From Triglochin maritima (lineage: Eukaryota; Streptophyta; Magnoliopsida; Alismatales; Juncaginaceae), in the NCBI GenBank assembly GCA_963682175.1, contig OY821791.1:15528542-15592541 (forward strand): a stretch of 64,000 bases of DNA. Reading direction: 5' to 3'. Below are positions 20,586-34,006 of the stretch, in pieces. Within the stretch, counting starts at the first letter, position 1, and every line of letters starts with the position of its first letter. Below the pieces are notes generated by a model, which did not search any database, had not been told where the DNA came from, and saw only the letters and a list, made by a program, of their open reading frames with translations. The position numbers and the translations under genes were made by a program.

Positions 20586-21988
20586 TGATGTGAATATTAA
20601 ATTTAATTGCAAGTACACGACCGTTGGTGAAAATGGGCCAAGTACTGGTCGATCCACAGGGAGGTGTATCGACTTTTGGTTCTTTCGAAGGCAAGTGGGA
20701 AAAGATGGGAGAAGAAGTGTGGTTACACTAAACTAAACTATGAATGAACTACCAATAAACTAAAAGCCCCATGGAGTGGAGGTGTGTAGGTATATGTGTG
20801 TGAGTGGGTCTATATTTCAATTAGGAACAAGTGTAGTTTGTGTGGCATACATGTAGAAGCTAGTGTAGAATCTAAATGTAGGATGCACAATACTACATGG
20901 CAAACCATGAACATGCATATCTCATATAAAGTTGAGGTTGATTTTAGATCATCAAGCATGAAATAAGTACCTACTGTGGCCATTAGAGCATGAATCAATC
21001 CTAGATACAACCTAAATAATTCACGTAAATGTGCACCAAACATGGATCCATACATAACAAGTCATTCCCGTCACACTATTACAAGCAATAAGTTGAACTC
21101 AAAAGCTAGCATGAGATAAGTACCTAGTGTGGATATTATCCCATCTTATACAAGTTTAAACATGCTTCACGTATAGATCTACATTAAGCATATGAAATGA
21201 CAAAATAAAAGAACTCATCACTATCACGTAATCTACATCACCTCCAACCCCAAAGGGGGGTGGAACTACTCATTACTCATCAAGAAAAGAGACAAAACGA
21301 AATTAAACTAAGCATGCAAGAATTGAAAGAGAATATAAAACTAACAAAATTTTCTTTTATTGCTCACTTACATTACAAGTAGCATCTCTCCACTAGAGTT
21401 TTGCTCCAAGGCATTACTCCAAGTAGAGAGAATATCACCAAGCAAGGATTTTTTACAAAGGATGAAGAACAGTTCTATTTATAGGCATGAAAAAAGGTAA
21501 CCAGGGACAATCCTCCGATGTGGGACTAATGACAACTACTCAAAATAGCTATAACCAACATAAAAAATAACCAGAACAAATGAGATCGGATTTGGACCAG
21601 GTTGGTCCGCCAATTGGTAGTCAGAATGGGTCCGATCGAGTCCAAATTTTTTAGCCATCTTTAGTGTTTGTCATTAGGCATGTAGGTGCACCATAGCCGG
21701 TCATACAAGTCTGGGCATGAATCTAATTGCCAAAATATTCATGATGGTGTGGAGTTTCTCGATTTTCTAATTGGTCATTTTGGCTTGCATCCAGGTCCTT
21801 CCCTCTTGCATATCGGTCCATAAGCCTCACCGATCAGTCATTTTTCTCACGTTTTGGTCATTTTTGTGTCTCTTCTTCTCAAACCTGTTTATTCCTGAAA
21901 CTTAAAACATAAAATCGTTACATAGCATTGCTTAGATTCAAAATAGAGGATATAAGACACGAATATATGCATGATATGATGTCAATCA
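20586..21988 (-). repeat. 3' LTR of M0
   Basis: About 1.4 kb. The plus-strand start (TGATGTGAATATT) is diverged; the end GTCAATCA is typical. TATA 21476-21483 and exact USE 21516-21526 on the minus strand. PPT adjoins at 21989-22003. Confidence 0.85.
21476..21526 (-). promoter_or_regulatory. LTR promoter of M0: USE plus TATA
   Basis: Minus-strand GTCCCACATCG (21526-21516) then 32 bp then TATAAATA (21483-21476). Confidence 0.7.
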
Positions 21989-22091
21989 AATACCCCACAC
22001 TTACCTTTCGCTAGTCCCAAGCAAAACAAATCATACGAAACAAGGAAATTCTAACTCACTTTCTTAGGAATCACGTGCAACAAGCCGTAAA

Positions 22092-22111
22092 CCTCCTTGT
22101 CACCAAGGAGA
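22092..22111 (-). ncRNA. GNRA hairpin of M0 (loop GTGA)
   Basis: Minus-strand stem CTCCTTG/CAAGGAG closed by GTGA, in the same position relative to the PPT as in B1, P1 and P2. Confidence 0.6.
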
Positions 22112-22147
22112 AGGAGTGGTGTCTGCTGAGAGTTTTCAGCGGATATA

Positions 22148-23732
22148 TGTTTGTTTGTTTTAAATTTAGACCGCAAGTGCACAACCGTCAATGAAGAAAG
22201 GGCAAGTACAGGTCATCTGCAGGGAGGTAAGCAACCTCTGGCTTGACCGAAATCAAGTTGTGAAAAAAGGGAGAAGAGTTGTAGATTACGCTAAGCTAAA
22301 CTACACTAAACTAATAAGTACGAAATGTGAAAGAAAGCACGAAAGATTGGAAATCAGAAAGAGAACCCCCTAAAAGGTGGAGTGTGTGCACATATGAAGT
22401 GAAATAAGTGATGAAAGATGCATGCAAGCATGTATGTGTGTGTGTTCATCCATAGGAAGTGTCTAAATATGTAGCAAAACCTATCAATCCATTCACACAA
22501 CGTATCAACAATTACTACTTGATTAACATAATATTTGGCTCAGCATGAGAAGTGTCTAAAGATATGGAAAGACTCATCAAATACCATAAATTCATGTGAA
22601 GAACAAAGTTAAGCATGGGAGGTGTCTAAATGTTATGGCAAAACCCATCAAAACAAAGTTTCTTCAATTAATCAAGCAAGCAAACACAAACACGAGCACA
22701 AACTAACATGTAGATATTCAACAAGAAATTTCAGTAAATAAACATGAGAAAACTAGGCATGGGAAGTGTCTAAATCTTATGGCAAAACCCATCAAAATTC
22801 CCCAGCATGTAGATGATTAAAATACCCCAAATGAACATACAAAACATGCAAGTCGACACAATCAAAAATTCATCAAACATCCAAACTTCACAATATATAT
22901 GAACATCATCCCCAACCCCCAAAGGGGATGGATCTACTCACTACACATTATTCTAGAAATTAAACTAAACAAAAAAGGAGACATTCTAACTAATTTATCC
23001 TAAGATCAAAGAAATAACACTAAGCTAAGCATCCATACAAAAAGAAACAACATGAGCAGAAAATAATGATTTTTATTATTATTAAATGACTCACATTAAT
23101 AGTAGCATTCTTCTCCACCTTGATTTTTTTGCTCCCGGGCTTACTCCATGTAGAGAGCATGCCACCAAGAAATGGGTGAATACAATAGGAGGAGGAGTTC
23201 TATTTATAGCCAAAGAAAAAGGCACTCCGGGAAAATCCCCCGGTATGGGAGTAATACAATACCAAAAATAGACATAACACACAATTATACATGACCCGAC
23301 AAAACCGCACCGGATCCGGAGCAACCCGGATCGCCAAGCGGTCCGAGGCCGCTAATTGGCACTCTACAGGGTTTGGATTTGGTTGTGCTTTTGTGTGGGC
23401 TTTCCTGGATAGCTTTCTTCATGTGTGATGTACCCAAGTCTGTTTATGGAGCTCCGAACCAAATCGAATTGCCAAAATACTCCCCATGATGGTGTGGAGT
23501 TTCCTGATTTGCTCATTGGTCTTTTTGGACTTACATTCAGGTCATTCTCCCTTGCATATTTGTCCCTAAGTCTCTCAAATCAGTCATTTTGCTGCTTTTA
23601 GGTCCTTTTATGCTTCTTCTCCTCAAACCTATTTATTTCTGAAATTCAAACATAAAACTCGTTACATAGCATTGTTTAGGTGAAAGATAACGGATATAAG
23701 ACACAAATGTATGCATGAAATGATGTCAATCA
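22148..23732 (-). repeat. 3' LTR of M1
   Basis: 1,585 bp. TATA 23201-23208 (minus); the USE position is degenerate (CTCCCATACCG). Decayed U3 palindromes at about 23325-23362. PPT at 23733-23747. Confidence 0.9.
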
Positions 23733-25278
23733 AATACCCCCACACCTAACTTTTGCTAAGTCCCGAGCAAAACAAAGAAATAGAAAAGCATACGAAAAAC
23801 AAGAAATCCTAACTCACTTTCGTAGGAATCACTGCAGCACTTAGCACGTGCAACAAGTCGCTAAACATCCTTGTCACCAAGTAGGAGGAGTGTTGTCTCC
23901 TGAGGGTTTCCAGCAGATAGACCCACAAAATCAGAACAAAGATACATTATTCAACCTAGCTACACGACTCGATGTCTCATTTTGGTCGATCATTTGACGG
24001 GGTAATGCTACAGGCCGACTCTATATATGTAATCAGTCCACACACCTAACCTAATGAATCGTTCATGAAAGTTAATTAAGGACTTAAGTGAAAGACATGG
24101 GCAACCTTAACTTCTTAAAGTGATACATTGTGTAAACTCCATTAAGGTTCTTATTTGACTCTTTTTTTTTCGTCTTTGGAGCATTACATTGGTTGGTGTT
24201 TGATTCTCCCAGGGTCGGGTTTCGTGCATCATTGCCTGTGATGACTTACACTATCACGTATACCTTCCCCCAAATATCCACATAGGGCGATCCCTACCAC
24301 CCGTGTAATGGAAGTTCGGTCGGTGCATCCCAAGTCAGATGACTCGAAAGCACCAGACACCAAGTCCCCTTGGACCTAATTTCCCGAGTGATAGGAGCCG
24401 TGCAAGAACAGAGAACATCACTTATTTATTTATTTATTTATTTAAATGGGAACCAAAACCCTACACTTAAGTTTCACAACAAGATTTTAAGGGTCCCTGA
24501 CAACGACAAACTTCCGTATACTAACAGAAAAAAATTATTTGACTCACTAGGTTCAGGGTGGACTTCTTTAGTTGTTTGAGTACTGAACCCCTATGATTAC
24601 TCACCCTCAAAGGAAAACCGAGGTGCATCCTTACGACTTGATAAGACCTAAAGCCGGTATACAAGGTATCCTAATGCATCATGTTCAAGACATTTTTGGG
24701 AGCTTTCTTTTTACTTTACCTCTCAACGGTTTTGGACACGCAAAACCCACAAAACATTATCTTTCGTAAACACATGAAGACTTTGAAAGAAATGTCAAAA
24801 TTTAAAGCACAAGGCAAGCAAAAGAAGACAAGTCACCCAAGGATCATGGCAAGCAGATATATCGATACTAAATGCAGCACACTAACATGACCCTAACAAT
24901 ACAAACAAAAGAAAATAAAATAAAATGAGAAATACTTAACTATGTACACACGTAAAACACTCCCCCACACCTACATCATACATTGTCCTCAATCAATGTG
25001 AGCATAAAACTACATGAATTTATGCATGAAAAAGAAAAGATCTCACCAACGTGAAGCACAATGAGAGTTTCATGGTCATGTTGATGGACATAACCCCAAA
25101 TTTCCAAAAACCTGTGAGATACTTAAGAAGGGAGTCAAATACGTGAAATAAAATGGGGCCCAAATACACAAGGGTTGGGGCCACAACAACCAATGCTCAC
25201 TTGTAGAGTCTTTTATTGCTTCTTTTTTTGTAAACAAGATATATATACATCAACAAAGATATTCTCATAATCATTTGG
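23733..25278 (-). other. 3' noncoding region of M1
   Basis: Noncoding. Contains the PPT, a GTGA-loop hairpin (23885-23866) and the internal PPT (24972-24955), as in other copies. Confidence 0.75.
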
Positions 25279-26817
25279 TCAAGGAACATCAAATGAGAAC
25301 ATCGAGTTATGTGGACCAGAGATTTGCAAAGATGGGCAAACTTCACTAGTACTCTGAGGTGTCATGAGGGGTGAAAGGTCAAAGCTGAAAGGCTCGAATC
25401 CCTCATGATATTGATTGAGTGTAGGCAACATGAATGAGTGGAGTTGTGTTTCCTCACTAGGGTTTAGTTGCTCATCAAACAAAATCCTCCAACCAATAGG
25501 TGGGTGCATCAGAATGAGTTCCTCAGGCTCATTGGAAAGATGTGAAACACTAGTTTCACTATGAATGAGGCTTCTCCCCAAGTCATTCAACAAGCACCAC
25601 CCAACCTCCTGTGTATTATCATGCATAAGCTCGGTCGTAGGTGGGTCCTTATTGGAGTCAATATGAAGCTCAAAGGGCCAATAGCCCTGGGACACGGGGT
25701 GATAACACCTTCTAGAATGGGCATATGCTGAGGTGTGTCCCCCTCACTAATGGTCTCAACTGAATCACGCAACGAACACTCCCTTTGTATATTCATGTTT
25801 GATGTCAGCTCACTCTGTTGCATTGCAAAGACAGACAATGAGTTTTCGCTGGGCCCATAAACATTCTCAATGGGTTGCATTTGTGTTAGGGGTGTTCGTT
25901 GATTTTGCGGTGCTTTCTCTAATTGGCGGATGAGATTGAGATTTAAAGGTTGGTCCATGGGCTCCTATTGCCTACCAGAGTTGAACACATGAAACTCAGC
26001 ACTCATGTTACCGAATGAGAGCTTCATGAGACCATTTCTACAATTAATTAAGGCGTTGGATGTTGCCAGAAATGGTCTACCCAAAATCAAAGGTATTTGA
26101 GAGTGGGTGTTCGATAAGCACGTCCTTGATAATTCCCTTTGGAATACGAATGGATCTATCCGCCAATTGGAGGGTGATCTTAGTTGGTTTCAATTCTCCG
26201 AAGTTGAACTATTGATAAACAGAAAATGGGAGGAGGTTGACTGCCGATCCTAAACCAAGAAATACATTACTCATGCTAGTGTCCCCTATCATACACTAAA
26301 TAGTAGGACACCCAAGGTCCTTGTATTTTGTGTAGGTGGGATTGGAAAAAAGTGAGCTTACATTTGCAGCCAGAATGCTTTCTTAGGAATATTGGTCTTC
26401 CTCTTGGTTGTGCAGAGATCCTTTAACACTTTGGCATATTGAGGTATTTGTTGGATGACATCCAAGAAGGGGATGTTAACCTTCACTTGCTTAAACACCT
26501 CCAATATCTTATCTATTGTGTCACTCTGCTTTTTGGTTAACCTAATAGGATAGGGAGCTTTTGGCAGATAGGTTTTCTGTGGTACCTGAGAATGAGGCGT
26601 TGATGTATTACTCTCACCCTCGGCCTCTTCTTCACCACCATTCCTACGAGGGGCTGCATGGATGGTGGTGTTGGCAAGGAAATATCATTGTCAACCTGCT
26701 TTCCATTCCTTAAAGTTACAATGACATTGACATGATGAACAAGTTCCTCCACGTGGTTCACTTGCCGCCCCCGAGGTACCACATTCTCATTTGCATGTAT
26801 TGTTGGTACACACGGGG

Positions 26818-28343
26818 GTTAATGATTGATCGTTTTATATTAACCGCAAGTGCACGGCCGCGTTGAAGCGGTGGCAAATACGGGTCGTCCACTGGGAGGT
26901 GTGTCGACACTTGGTTTGTGCGAAGGCGATAGGTAAAGAAAGGGAAGAAAGGTTGGTTACACTAAACTACACTAAGGTGCAAATGGAAATGGAAGAAAAG
27001 CAAGAAAACTAAACCCCAAAGGGGGTAGAGAAATAATGTGAACATAAAGAAGTGTGTGTGTTCATTAAGCTCCTCACAACATGTAGTGCATGAAATCATA
27101 AAACTACATCCAACTTTGCCTCTACATGAATTAATATAAGACTACATCATTAAAACATACAAGACAATAATTGGAATGAAGCTACATGAACTCAAGTATA
27201 AAGACTATACCCTAGTATGCCTCTACATGAATTAAGATTTCACTACATCATTAAAACATACAAGACATTAGCTAAAGTAAAGGCAACAAGAGCACATACA
27301 CTACAAATTGTGTTTCCAATATTAACTTCATCCATATCCTAACCTTATCATTCCCCATAAAATAGGTCCACTAATCAAAGCATAAGCTAAGCTTCATTCA
27401 AGAGCATTAGCATATCAAAGATAAGAGTGAAAACCCATTAGATGGTTATGGAAATCATATAAAGCTCAAGGGATAAAGATAACACTCACTTGATACACTA
27501 CATGATTATATCACATATTTCTCCACCCCCAAATGGGGATGGAACTACTCACTACTCATTACACTACTGATTAGACTAAGTAAACAAAACATTTAACTAA
27601 GATACTAAAATTACTAAACAAGAGATTAAACAAAGTAAAGCAACCCACACAAAACAAGCAACATAACAAAACAAGATTAAAAGAAACAAATAAACTTTTA
27701 TTAACAATGACTCACATTGAAGGCAGCATTCTTCTCCACCTTGAGTTATTGCTTCAAGGCTCACTCCTTAGTAGAGAGAATGCCACCAAACAATGGGTGA
27801 TTATAATGGAAGGTGAAGAGTTCTATTTATAAGCATGGAAAAAGTTAATCGGGGACAATCCCCCCATGTGGGACTAAACCAATACCAAAACTAGCCTAAA
27901 CACATGATAATACAATTCCAGGAGAAAATTGGGTGGATCCTGAGTAATATGGACCGCCAATTAGCGGTCCAAAATCGTCGGATCGCGTTGGAATTTGTTG
28001 TGGGCTTTTCGTTCTGGTATTGTTGGTCTTTGATGCGGTTACTTGACTTCTTGGAGCTCCGACCCGAATAGAATTGGTAAAATACTCCCCATGATGGTGT
28101 GGAGTATTCTGTTTTGCTCTTAGGTCCTTCTGTCTTACATTCAGGTCATTCTCCTTTGCATCTTGGTCCCCAGATCTCACAATTCAGTCCTTTTTCCCAG
28201 CTTTTGGGTCCTTTCATGGCTCTTCTCTTCAAACCTCTCTATTTCTGAAAACTAAACATAAAACTCGTCACATAGCATTGCTTAGATGTAAGATAATGGA
28301 TATAAGATACAAATATGAGCATGAAATGATGTCAATCAGTTAA
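26818..28343 (-). mobile_element. Solo family-A LTR in M1 gag-pro, TSD GTTAA
   Basis: LTR 26823-28338 (1,516 bp), with GTTAA at 26818-26822 and 28339-28343. TATA 27824-27831 and a one-mismatch USE 27864-27874, 32 bp apart, on the minus strand. One U3 palindrome at about 27951-27972. Confidence 0.95.
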
Positions 28344-28993
28344 CCTCAGGCTGGCTAGGCAGAATTCCTATCTCTCTCTCATGTACAGACTAAGCCAATT
28401 GGCTCTTTGAAGCTCTAGAGATTTGATGGTCTGCTAATTTGAAGTTAGAACTTGACTTGTGGTTGACATAAAACTTTTCTTTAGGATTTCAAGTCCACGA
28501 GTCAAGGTCTCAAGCGAATTGAATCAGGTTTCCATATTGTTGGAATTTGGAAAATCAGATTGATTGGTGATTTGAGCTTGGGGTGACTCATAAGATTGTG
28601 CATGCATGGGAGGTTGGTGTGGTTGGTTAGGTGGTCGAGAGGAGTTTCAAGGACCACCCGAGGAATTATTTTGGTTCCATGAAAAATTAGGGTGGTTCCT
28701 CCATCTGGGATTATAAGATGATGAGTATAGGTCATTCCTGGTTCTATCATAGATGACATTGACATGTTCCATATCAGGAGGAATGAACGCACACTCGCTT
28801 CCTATATGAGATATCCTACCACATGAATGACAGGGAACTGGACCAGATGTAGACACATGAGGTGCAACTTGTTGGTTTTGGAGCTCAATCGAATCCATAC
28901 GGCGGATTAAGGCCGCAGTGGTATCGACGACAAATGCGCCACTCGATCTAGTCGAGTTTGCATATGTGATCCTCGCTCCTATTCTAGATGATC

Positions 28994-30408
28994 CTGGTTG
29001 ATTAATCATTTTATATTAACCGCAAGTGCACGACCGCGTTAAAGCGGTGGCAAATACGGGTCGTCCACTGGGAGGTGTGTCGACAATTGGTTTGTTCGAA
29101 GGCGAGAGGTAAAAGAAGGAGAGAAAGATGTATTACACTACACTACACTAATCTAAACTAGTAAGCAAGCAAGCTGAAATGAAATAACTAAACAACTAAG
29201 CTAAACAACAAATGAAGAAGATAAAAAGACAGGAATGGAAACCCCTAAGGGGTAGAGTGTGTATGCACATGAAATAAGTGTGGTGTTGAATGCATACTAT
29301 AAGCTCAAGTGTGGTTAGTGTTTGTTCATGCATAAGAAGTACCTCATGGCAAGACCTATCATTTACAACACTGACCTAGGTGATTAATATGAGCAATGCA
29401 AGGTTGTTATTAAGAACATAATGAGCATGGAGTGTACCTAACTATGGCAGAAACCATCAAGTAAAGTTCTTATTAATTCAAGCAAGCATACTAGTATCTC
29501 TCACAAACAATAAAATCTATCATTCATACCACCTACATAACATGTACATACATCTACTCCACTCCCAAAGGGGATGGAACTACTCACACATATTTTAACT
29601 AACTACTCTAACAAAATGAAGCATTATACTGAAATAAAACTATACTAATCAAGCAATAAATATTAAAAAGCATAAAAGGAAAGGAAAGACTAAACAAACA
29701 CGCACAAATTAAAAGACGATTAAAAGAAACTAGAAGAATTATTTTATTAACAAATGACTCGCATTGAAGGTAGCATTCTTCTCCACCTTGAGTTTTTGCT
29801 TCAAGACTCACTCCTTAGTAGAGAGAATGCCACCAAGCAATGAGTAATTACAATGGAAGGTGAAGAGTTCTATTTATAGGCATGGAAAAAACTAATCCGG
29901 GACAATCCCCAATGTGGGACTAAACCAATACCAAAAATGAACTAAGAATACACTAATACGCGTGCCCCACAAATATGAGAGGATCCAGAATGATTTGGAC
30001 CGCCAATTAGCGGTCCAAGACCACCAATTGCCGGACTATTGGATCTGGATTCATCTGGGATTTGTTGTGGGTTTTGTTGGTGGTCTTTGTTGGTCTTTGA
30101 TGCATCTACTTTGTTTATTGGTGCTCCGACTCGAATCGAATTGCCAAAATACTCCCCATGATGGTGTGGAGTTTCCGGTTTTGCTCTTAGGTCCTTCGGC
30201 CTTACGATCAGGTCCTTCTCCCTTGCATCTCAGTCCCTAGGTCTCACAATTAAGTCATTTTCCTACTTTTAGGTCATTTTATGGCTCTTCTCTTCAAACC
30301 TCTTTATTCCTGAAAACTAAATATAAAACTCATCACGTAGCATTTCTTAGGTGTAAGATAATGGATATAAGATACAAATATGAGCATGAAACGATGTCAA
30401 TCACTGGT
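28994..30408 (-). mobile_element. Solo family-A LTR in M1 gag, TSD CTGGT
   Basis: LTR 28999-30403 (1,405 bp), with CTGGT at 28994-28998 and 30404-30408. TATA 29871-29878 and a one-mismatch USE 29910-29920, 31 bp apart. U3 palindrome pair at about 29999-30037. Confidence 0.95.
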
Positions 30409-31133
30409 GATTTCCTCACACTCTCCCATTGCATTGTTTTCTCAGCGTGGTCTTATAGGAAAGCCCATGCTTCCCTTTCATCTTTTCCTAAGAACTCTCA
30501 TTGACATATGGACTCAAGGAGCGTTCGGGAATGGATGTGAAGACCCTCGTAAACAATGTGATACAAACACCACAACTCAATGCCATGGTGAGGGCATGAT
30601 GGTAGTAGCTTCTTAAATGTCTCTAAATATGCATGAAATGTTTCGATCTCAAGTTGATAGAATGAATTGATTTCGTTCCTCAATTTTTGAGTCCGATGAT
30701 TTGGAAAGTACTTCTTGAGGAATGCAGATTGAAATTCATCACAAGTCCTAAAGGCATTCGCATGGTTGCTGTACAACCACTTCTTGGCATCATCCTTTAG
30801 TGCAAAGGGGAGAAGCCTAAGATGGATGAAGTATGTCTAAGTTGTTGCAGCTTTAACATGACACATACCTCCTACAATTCCCTGAGAAAGATATAGGGGT
30901 CACCCTTCCCAGTGAAGTGAGGGAGCATGGATATAAATTGAGGCTTAACCTCAATGTGGTTCCCATTTCCTCTGGTAATACAATGCACGAGGGTAGAGGG
31001 GTACGGCTCGGGTAGCATCAATCACGGAGAGGTATGGGAGAAACAACAAGAAGAACAGGTGTAACAGGTTGGTCCAGCAACTACTCCCCCCCGCGGTAAT
31101 GAGCAGCCATTGAACCCGGACTGTGTGCGACAC

Positions 31134-32286
31134 GAGAAGAGGAACGCGTCAAGAAATCGACTACCAAAGCAGGATTGACGACACGCCTCATCAAATGGCC
31201 ACCCTCATCTCGTGCCCACACAAGCATGCACAGAGGTGCACATACAAAAACCAAAAACATTTTTGTTTAGAACTAAGATATAATGTGCGTAAAGGAGAAA
31301 ACGGGAGGACACAAGAGATAAGGGAAGAAGTCCTTATGCTATAGTGGGTGGGTACAGGTACAAGCACACAAGCAAACAATGCTCAAACAATCTTAAGGTC
31401 GTTATAGGTCCTTATAGCTAGACGATGCCTAACTGCGAGGTCACACGGCCTCAACACGCCTCACCTCCCTATGACGAGGACCACAAAGACCAGCAAGTGA
31501 GTCAAGATCTGGAGATCTCGTCTCTCGTACTATTGACAGAGTGGGCGACGTCGATCAGGCCATGACGGTCGTGACCGGATCACTCTCCTAATGCGCCTGA
31601 GATCCCTAGGGCCAATGTCTACTTGATTTTAAAATTAGTCTCTTAATTAGTATGGCTTTTAGGGTGAAGGAACGGGTGATGAAATCCCCCACCTTATCTT
31701 ATATGGGACAACCCCTCCTTAGTAGCGTTTTGGAGTCTTAATCTAGCAATCAACTCTCCAAACAAACGCTCAACTCACACTTGTTGCAATGCAATTCCTA
31801 CTAACTAATGCATGTTCATACAAAATGCATGAATGAGAGTAGGAAATGCGTACCTCACGCCAACACTCAACAACTGAAAGTAAAGCTAAACTAAAAGGCA
31901 ATCTACGTGCCTAAGTCAAGTACATGATGCATGACTTAAATAAGAAAGAATGCCTAATCTTTTGCTTTGGGTTTTAGGGTCCAAGTTGCTTAAAGGGAGA
32001 TTGATTATTGATCTCAGGACAAACTAAAGATCAAAACATGAAAATTAAGTCCCAAATTTCTATATCTGTTATTCCAACACTCCAAAGAAATTACAAGGTG
32101 AAATGAGATTACCAGACCGCCAATTGGCGGTCTTGGGCCACTGATTGACGGTATGAACTTCTCTATTTGCCTCCCAACTTCACCAGGTGCCCTTCCTTGA
32201 GAGTGTGAGTCTCTAGAAAGACACAAAAGTACAACAAAAAAATTAAATCCACCTGAATTGTCCAAACCAGAGTCTAGAGTGGCACC
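31134..32286 (-). other. Leader of M1
   Basis: Noncoding. Palindrome pair at 32114-32152 followed on the minus strand by a GGTAAT donor-like site; conserved block at about 31673-31693; second donor-like GAGGTACG near 31855. Confidence 0.7.
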
Positions 32287-32304
32287 TCCCCGGCAACGGT
32301 GCCA
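32287..32304 (-). other. PBS of M1 (tRNA-Asp)
   Basis: 17 of 18 bases complementary to tRNA-Asp; a 6-nt spacer separates it from the LTR. Confidence 0.9.
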
Positions 32305-32310
32305 AAAACG

Positions 32311-33330
32311 TTTTTGTTCGTTTTAAATTTAGACCGCAAGTGCACAGCCATCGGTGAAGACGGGGCAAATACGGGTCGTCCGCAGGGAGGTGAGCAACCT
32401 CTAACTTGACCAAAATGAAGTGGCGAAAAAGGGGAGAAGAGTTGTAGATTAAGCTAAGCTAAGCTACACTAAACTAAACTAATAAGTACGAAATGCGAAA
32501 GAAAGCACGAAAGATTGGAAATCAGAAAGAGAAACCCCTAACGGGTGGAGTGTTTGCACATATGAAGTGAAATAAGTACTGAAAGATGCATGTATGTGTG
32601 TGTTGTCTGTGTGTCTTCATGCATAGGAAGTGTCTAAAGATGTGACAAAATCTATCAATCCATTCAGACAACGTATCGACAATTACTACTTGATTAACAT
32701 AAGATTAGGTTCAGCATGAGAAATGTCTAAAGATATGGCAAGACTCATCAAAAACCATAAAGTCAAGTGAAGAACAAAGATAAGTGTGGGAGGTGTCTAA
32801 ATGTTATGGCAAAACCCATAAAAACAAACTTTCTTCAATTAATCAAGCCAGCAAACACAAATACAAACACATAACTAACATGTAGCATATTCAATAGGAA
32901 ATTTCAGTCAATACACATGAGAAAACTAAGCATGGGAAGTGTCTAAATCTTATGGAAAAACCCATCAAAATTTCCCAACATGTAGATAATTAAAATACCC
33001 CCAATGAACATACAAAACATGCAAGTCTACACACTCAAAAATTCATCAAACATCCAAACTTCACAATATATATGAACATCATCCCCAACCCCCAAAGGGG
33101 ATGGATCTACTCATTGGTCTTTTTGGGCTTACATTCAGGTCCTTCTCCCTTGCATCTTAGTCCCTAAGTCTCTCAAATAAGTCATTTTCCAGCTTTTAGG
33201 TCCTTTTATGCTTCTTCTCCTAAAACCTATTTAATTCTGAAATTCAAACATAAAACTCGTTACGTAGCATTGTTTTGGTGAAAGATATAGGATATAAGAC
33301 ATAAATGTATGCATGAAATGATATCAATCA
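32311..33330 (-). repeat. 5' LTR of M1 with promoter deleted
   Basis: 1,020 bp against 1,585 in the 3' LTR. At about 33112 the sequence jumps from the equivalent of 22940 to that of 23516, removing about 575 bp with TATA, USE and U3 palindromes. CTCA is present at both breakpoints. Confidence 0.9.
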
Positions 33331-34006
33331 ATATACCCACAAAATCCGAACATAGATGCATTATTCAACGTAGAAACACAACTCGATGGACTCATTTTTG
33401 TCGATCATTGGATACGGTAATACTATGAGCCAACTCTACATAGGTATTTAGTCCACACACCTAGCCTAATGAACCATTCGTGCAAGTTAGTTAATGACTG
33501 AAGTGAAAGACATGGGCAACCTCAACATCGTAATGTGATACAAAGTGTAAAGTTCATTAAAGTTCTTATTTGCATTGCCATTTCTTTTCTTTTCTATCTT
33601 TCTTTTTCTTTTTGTTCTTTTTTTTCATTTTTTACTAGTTGGTGTGTAATTCTCCCAGGGTTAGGCTTCATGCATCATTGCCTATGAGGACTTATACTAT
33701 TACGTACACCTTTCCCTACATCTCCACAAAGGGAGATCCCTACCACCCGTGTAACGGGAGTTCGATCGGTGCATCCCCAGTCAAATGACTCGAAAGCACC
33801 AGACACTAAGTCCCCTCGGACCTAAATCCCCAAGTGATAAGAGCCATGCGAGAAGAGAGAACACCTACTCACTTATTTCTTATCTACACATGAACCAAAA
33901 CCCCTACACTTAAGGTTTCACGAAAGGAGTTTAAAGGTCCTCGACTACGACAAACTTCATTATACTAACAAACATGAATTATTTGACTCACTAGGTTCAG
34001 GGTGGA
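33331..34006 (-). other. M0 3' noncoding region, segment between M1 and P1
   Basis: Aligns with the equivalent region of M1 (about 23940-24560). Noncoding; includes the conserved CCCGTGTAACGGG hairpin segment near 33750. Confidence 0.8.

Larger units (their letters stand above)
25279..31133 (-). pseudogene. Gag-protease of M1, broken by two solo LTRs, frameshifts and stops
   Basis: Minus order: N-terminal remnant near 31133; capsid domain 30776-30498 (FLKKYFPNH, CPHHGIELW); solo LTR; CCHC knuckle CHSCGRISHIGSEC near 28845-28800; solo LTR; linker 26782-26537; heavily damaged protease about 26420-26000; C-terminal domain 25695-25279 with HPPIGWRILFDE and ending FSFDVP. Frameshifts occur in the protease and before the C-terminal domain. 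Capsid and nucleic-acid binding roles are inferred from family membership; this copy cannot make the protein. Confidence 0.8.
22143..33335 (-). mobile_element. M1: family-A gag-pro element nested in M0, TSD ATATA
   Basis: Body 22148-33330, with ATATA at 22143-22147 and 33331-33335. It contains a 1.6-kb 3' LTR, 3' noncoding region, decayed gag-pro, leader, PBS and a shortened 5' LTR, interrupted by two solo LTRs. Without those it is about 8.25 kb. No pol domain was found. Confidence 0.9.
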
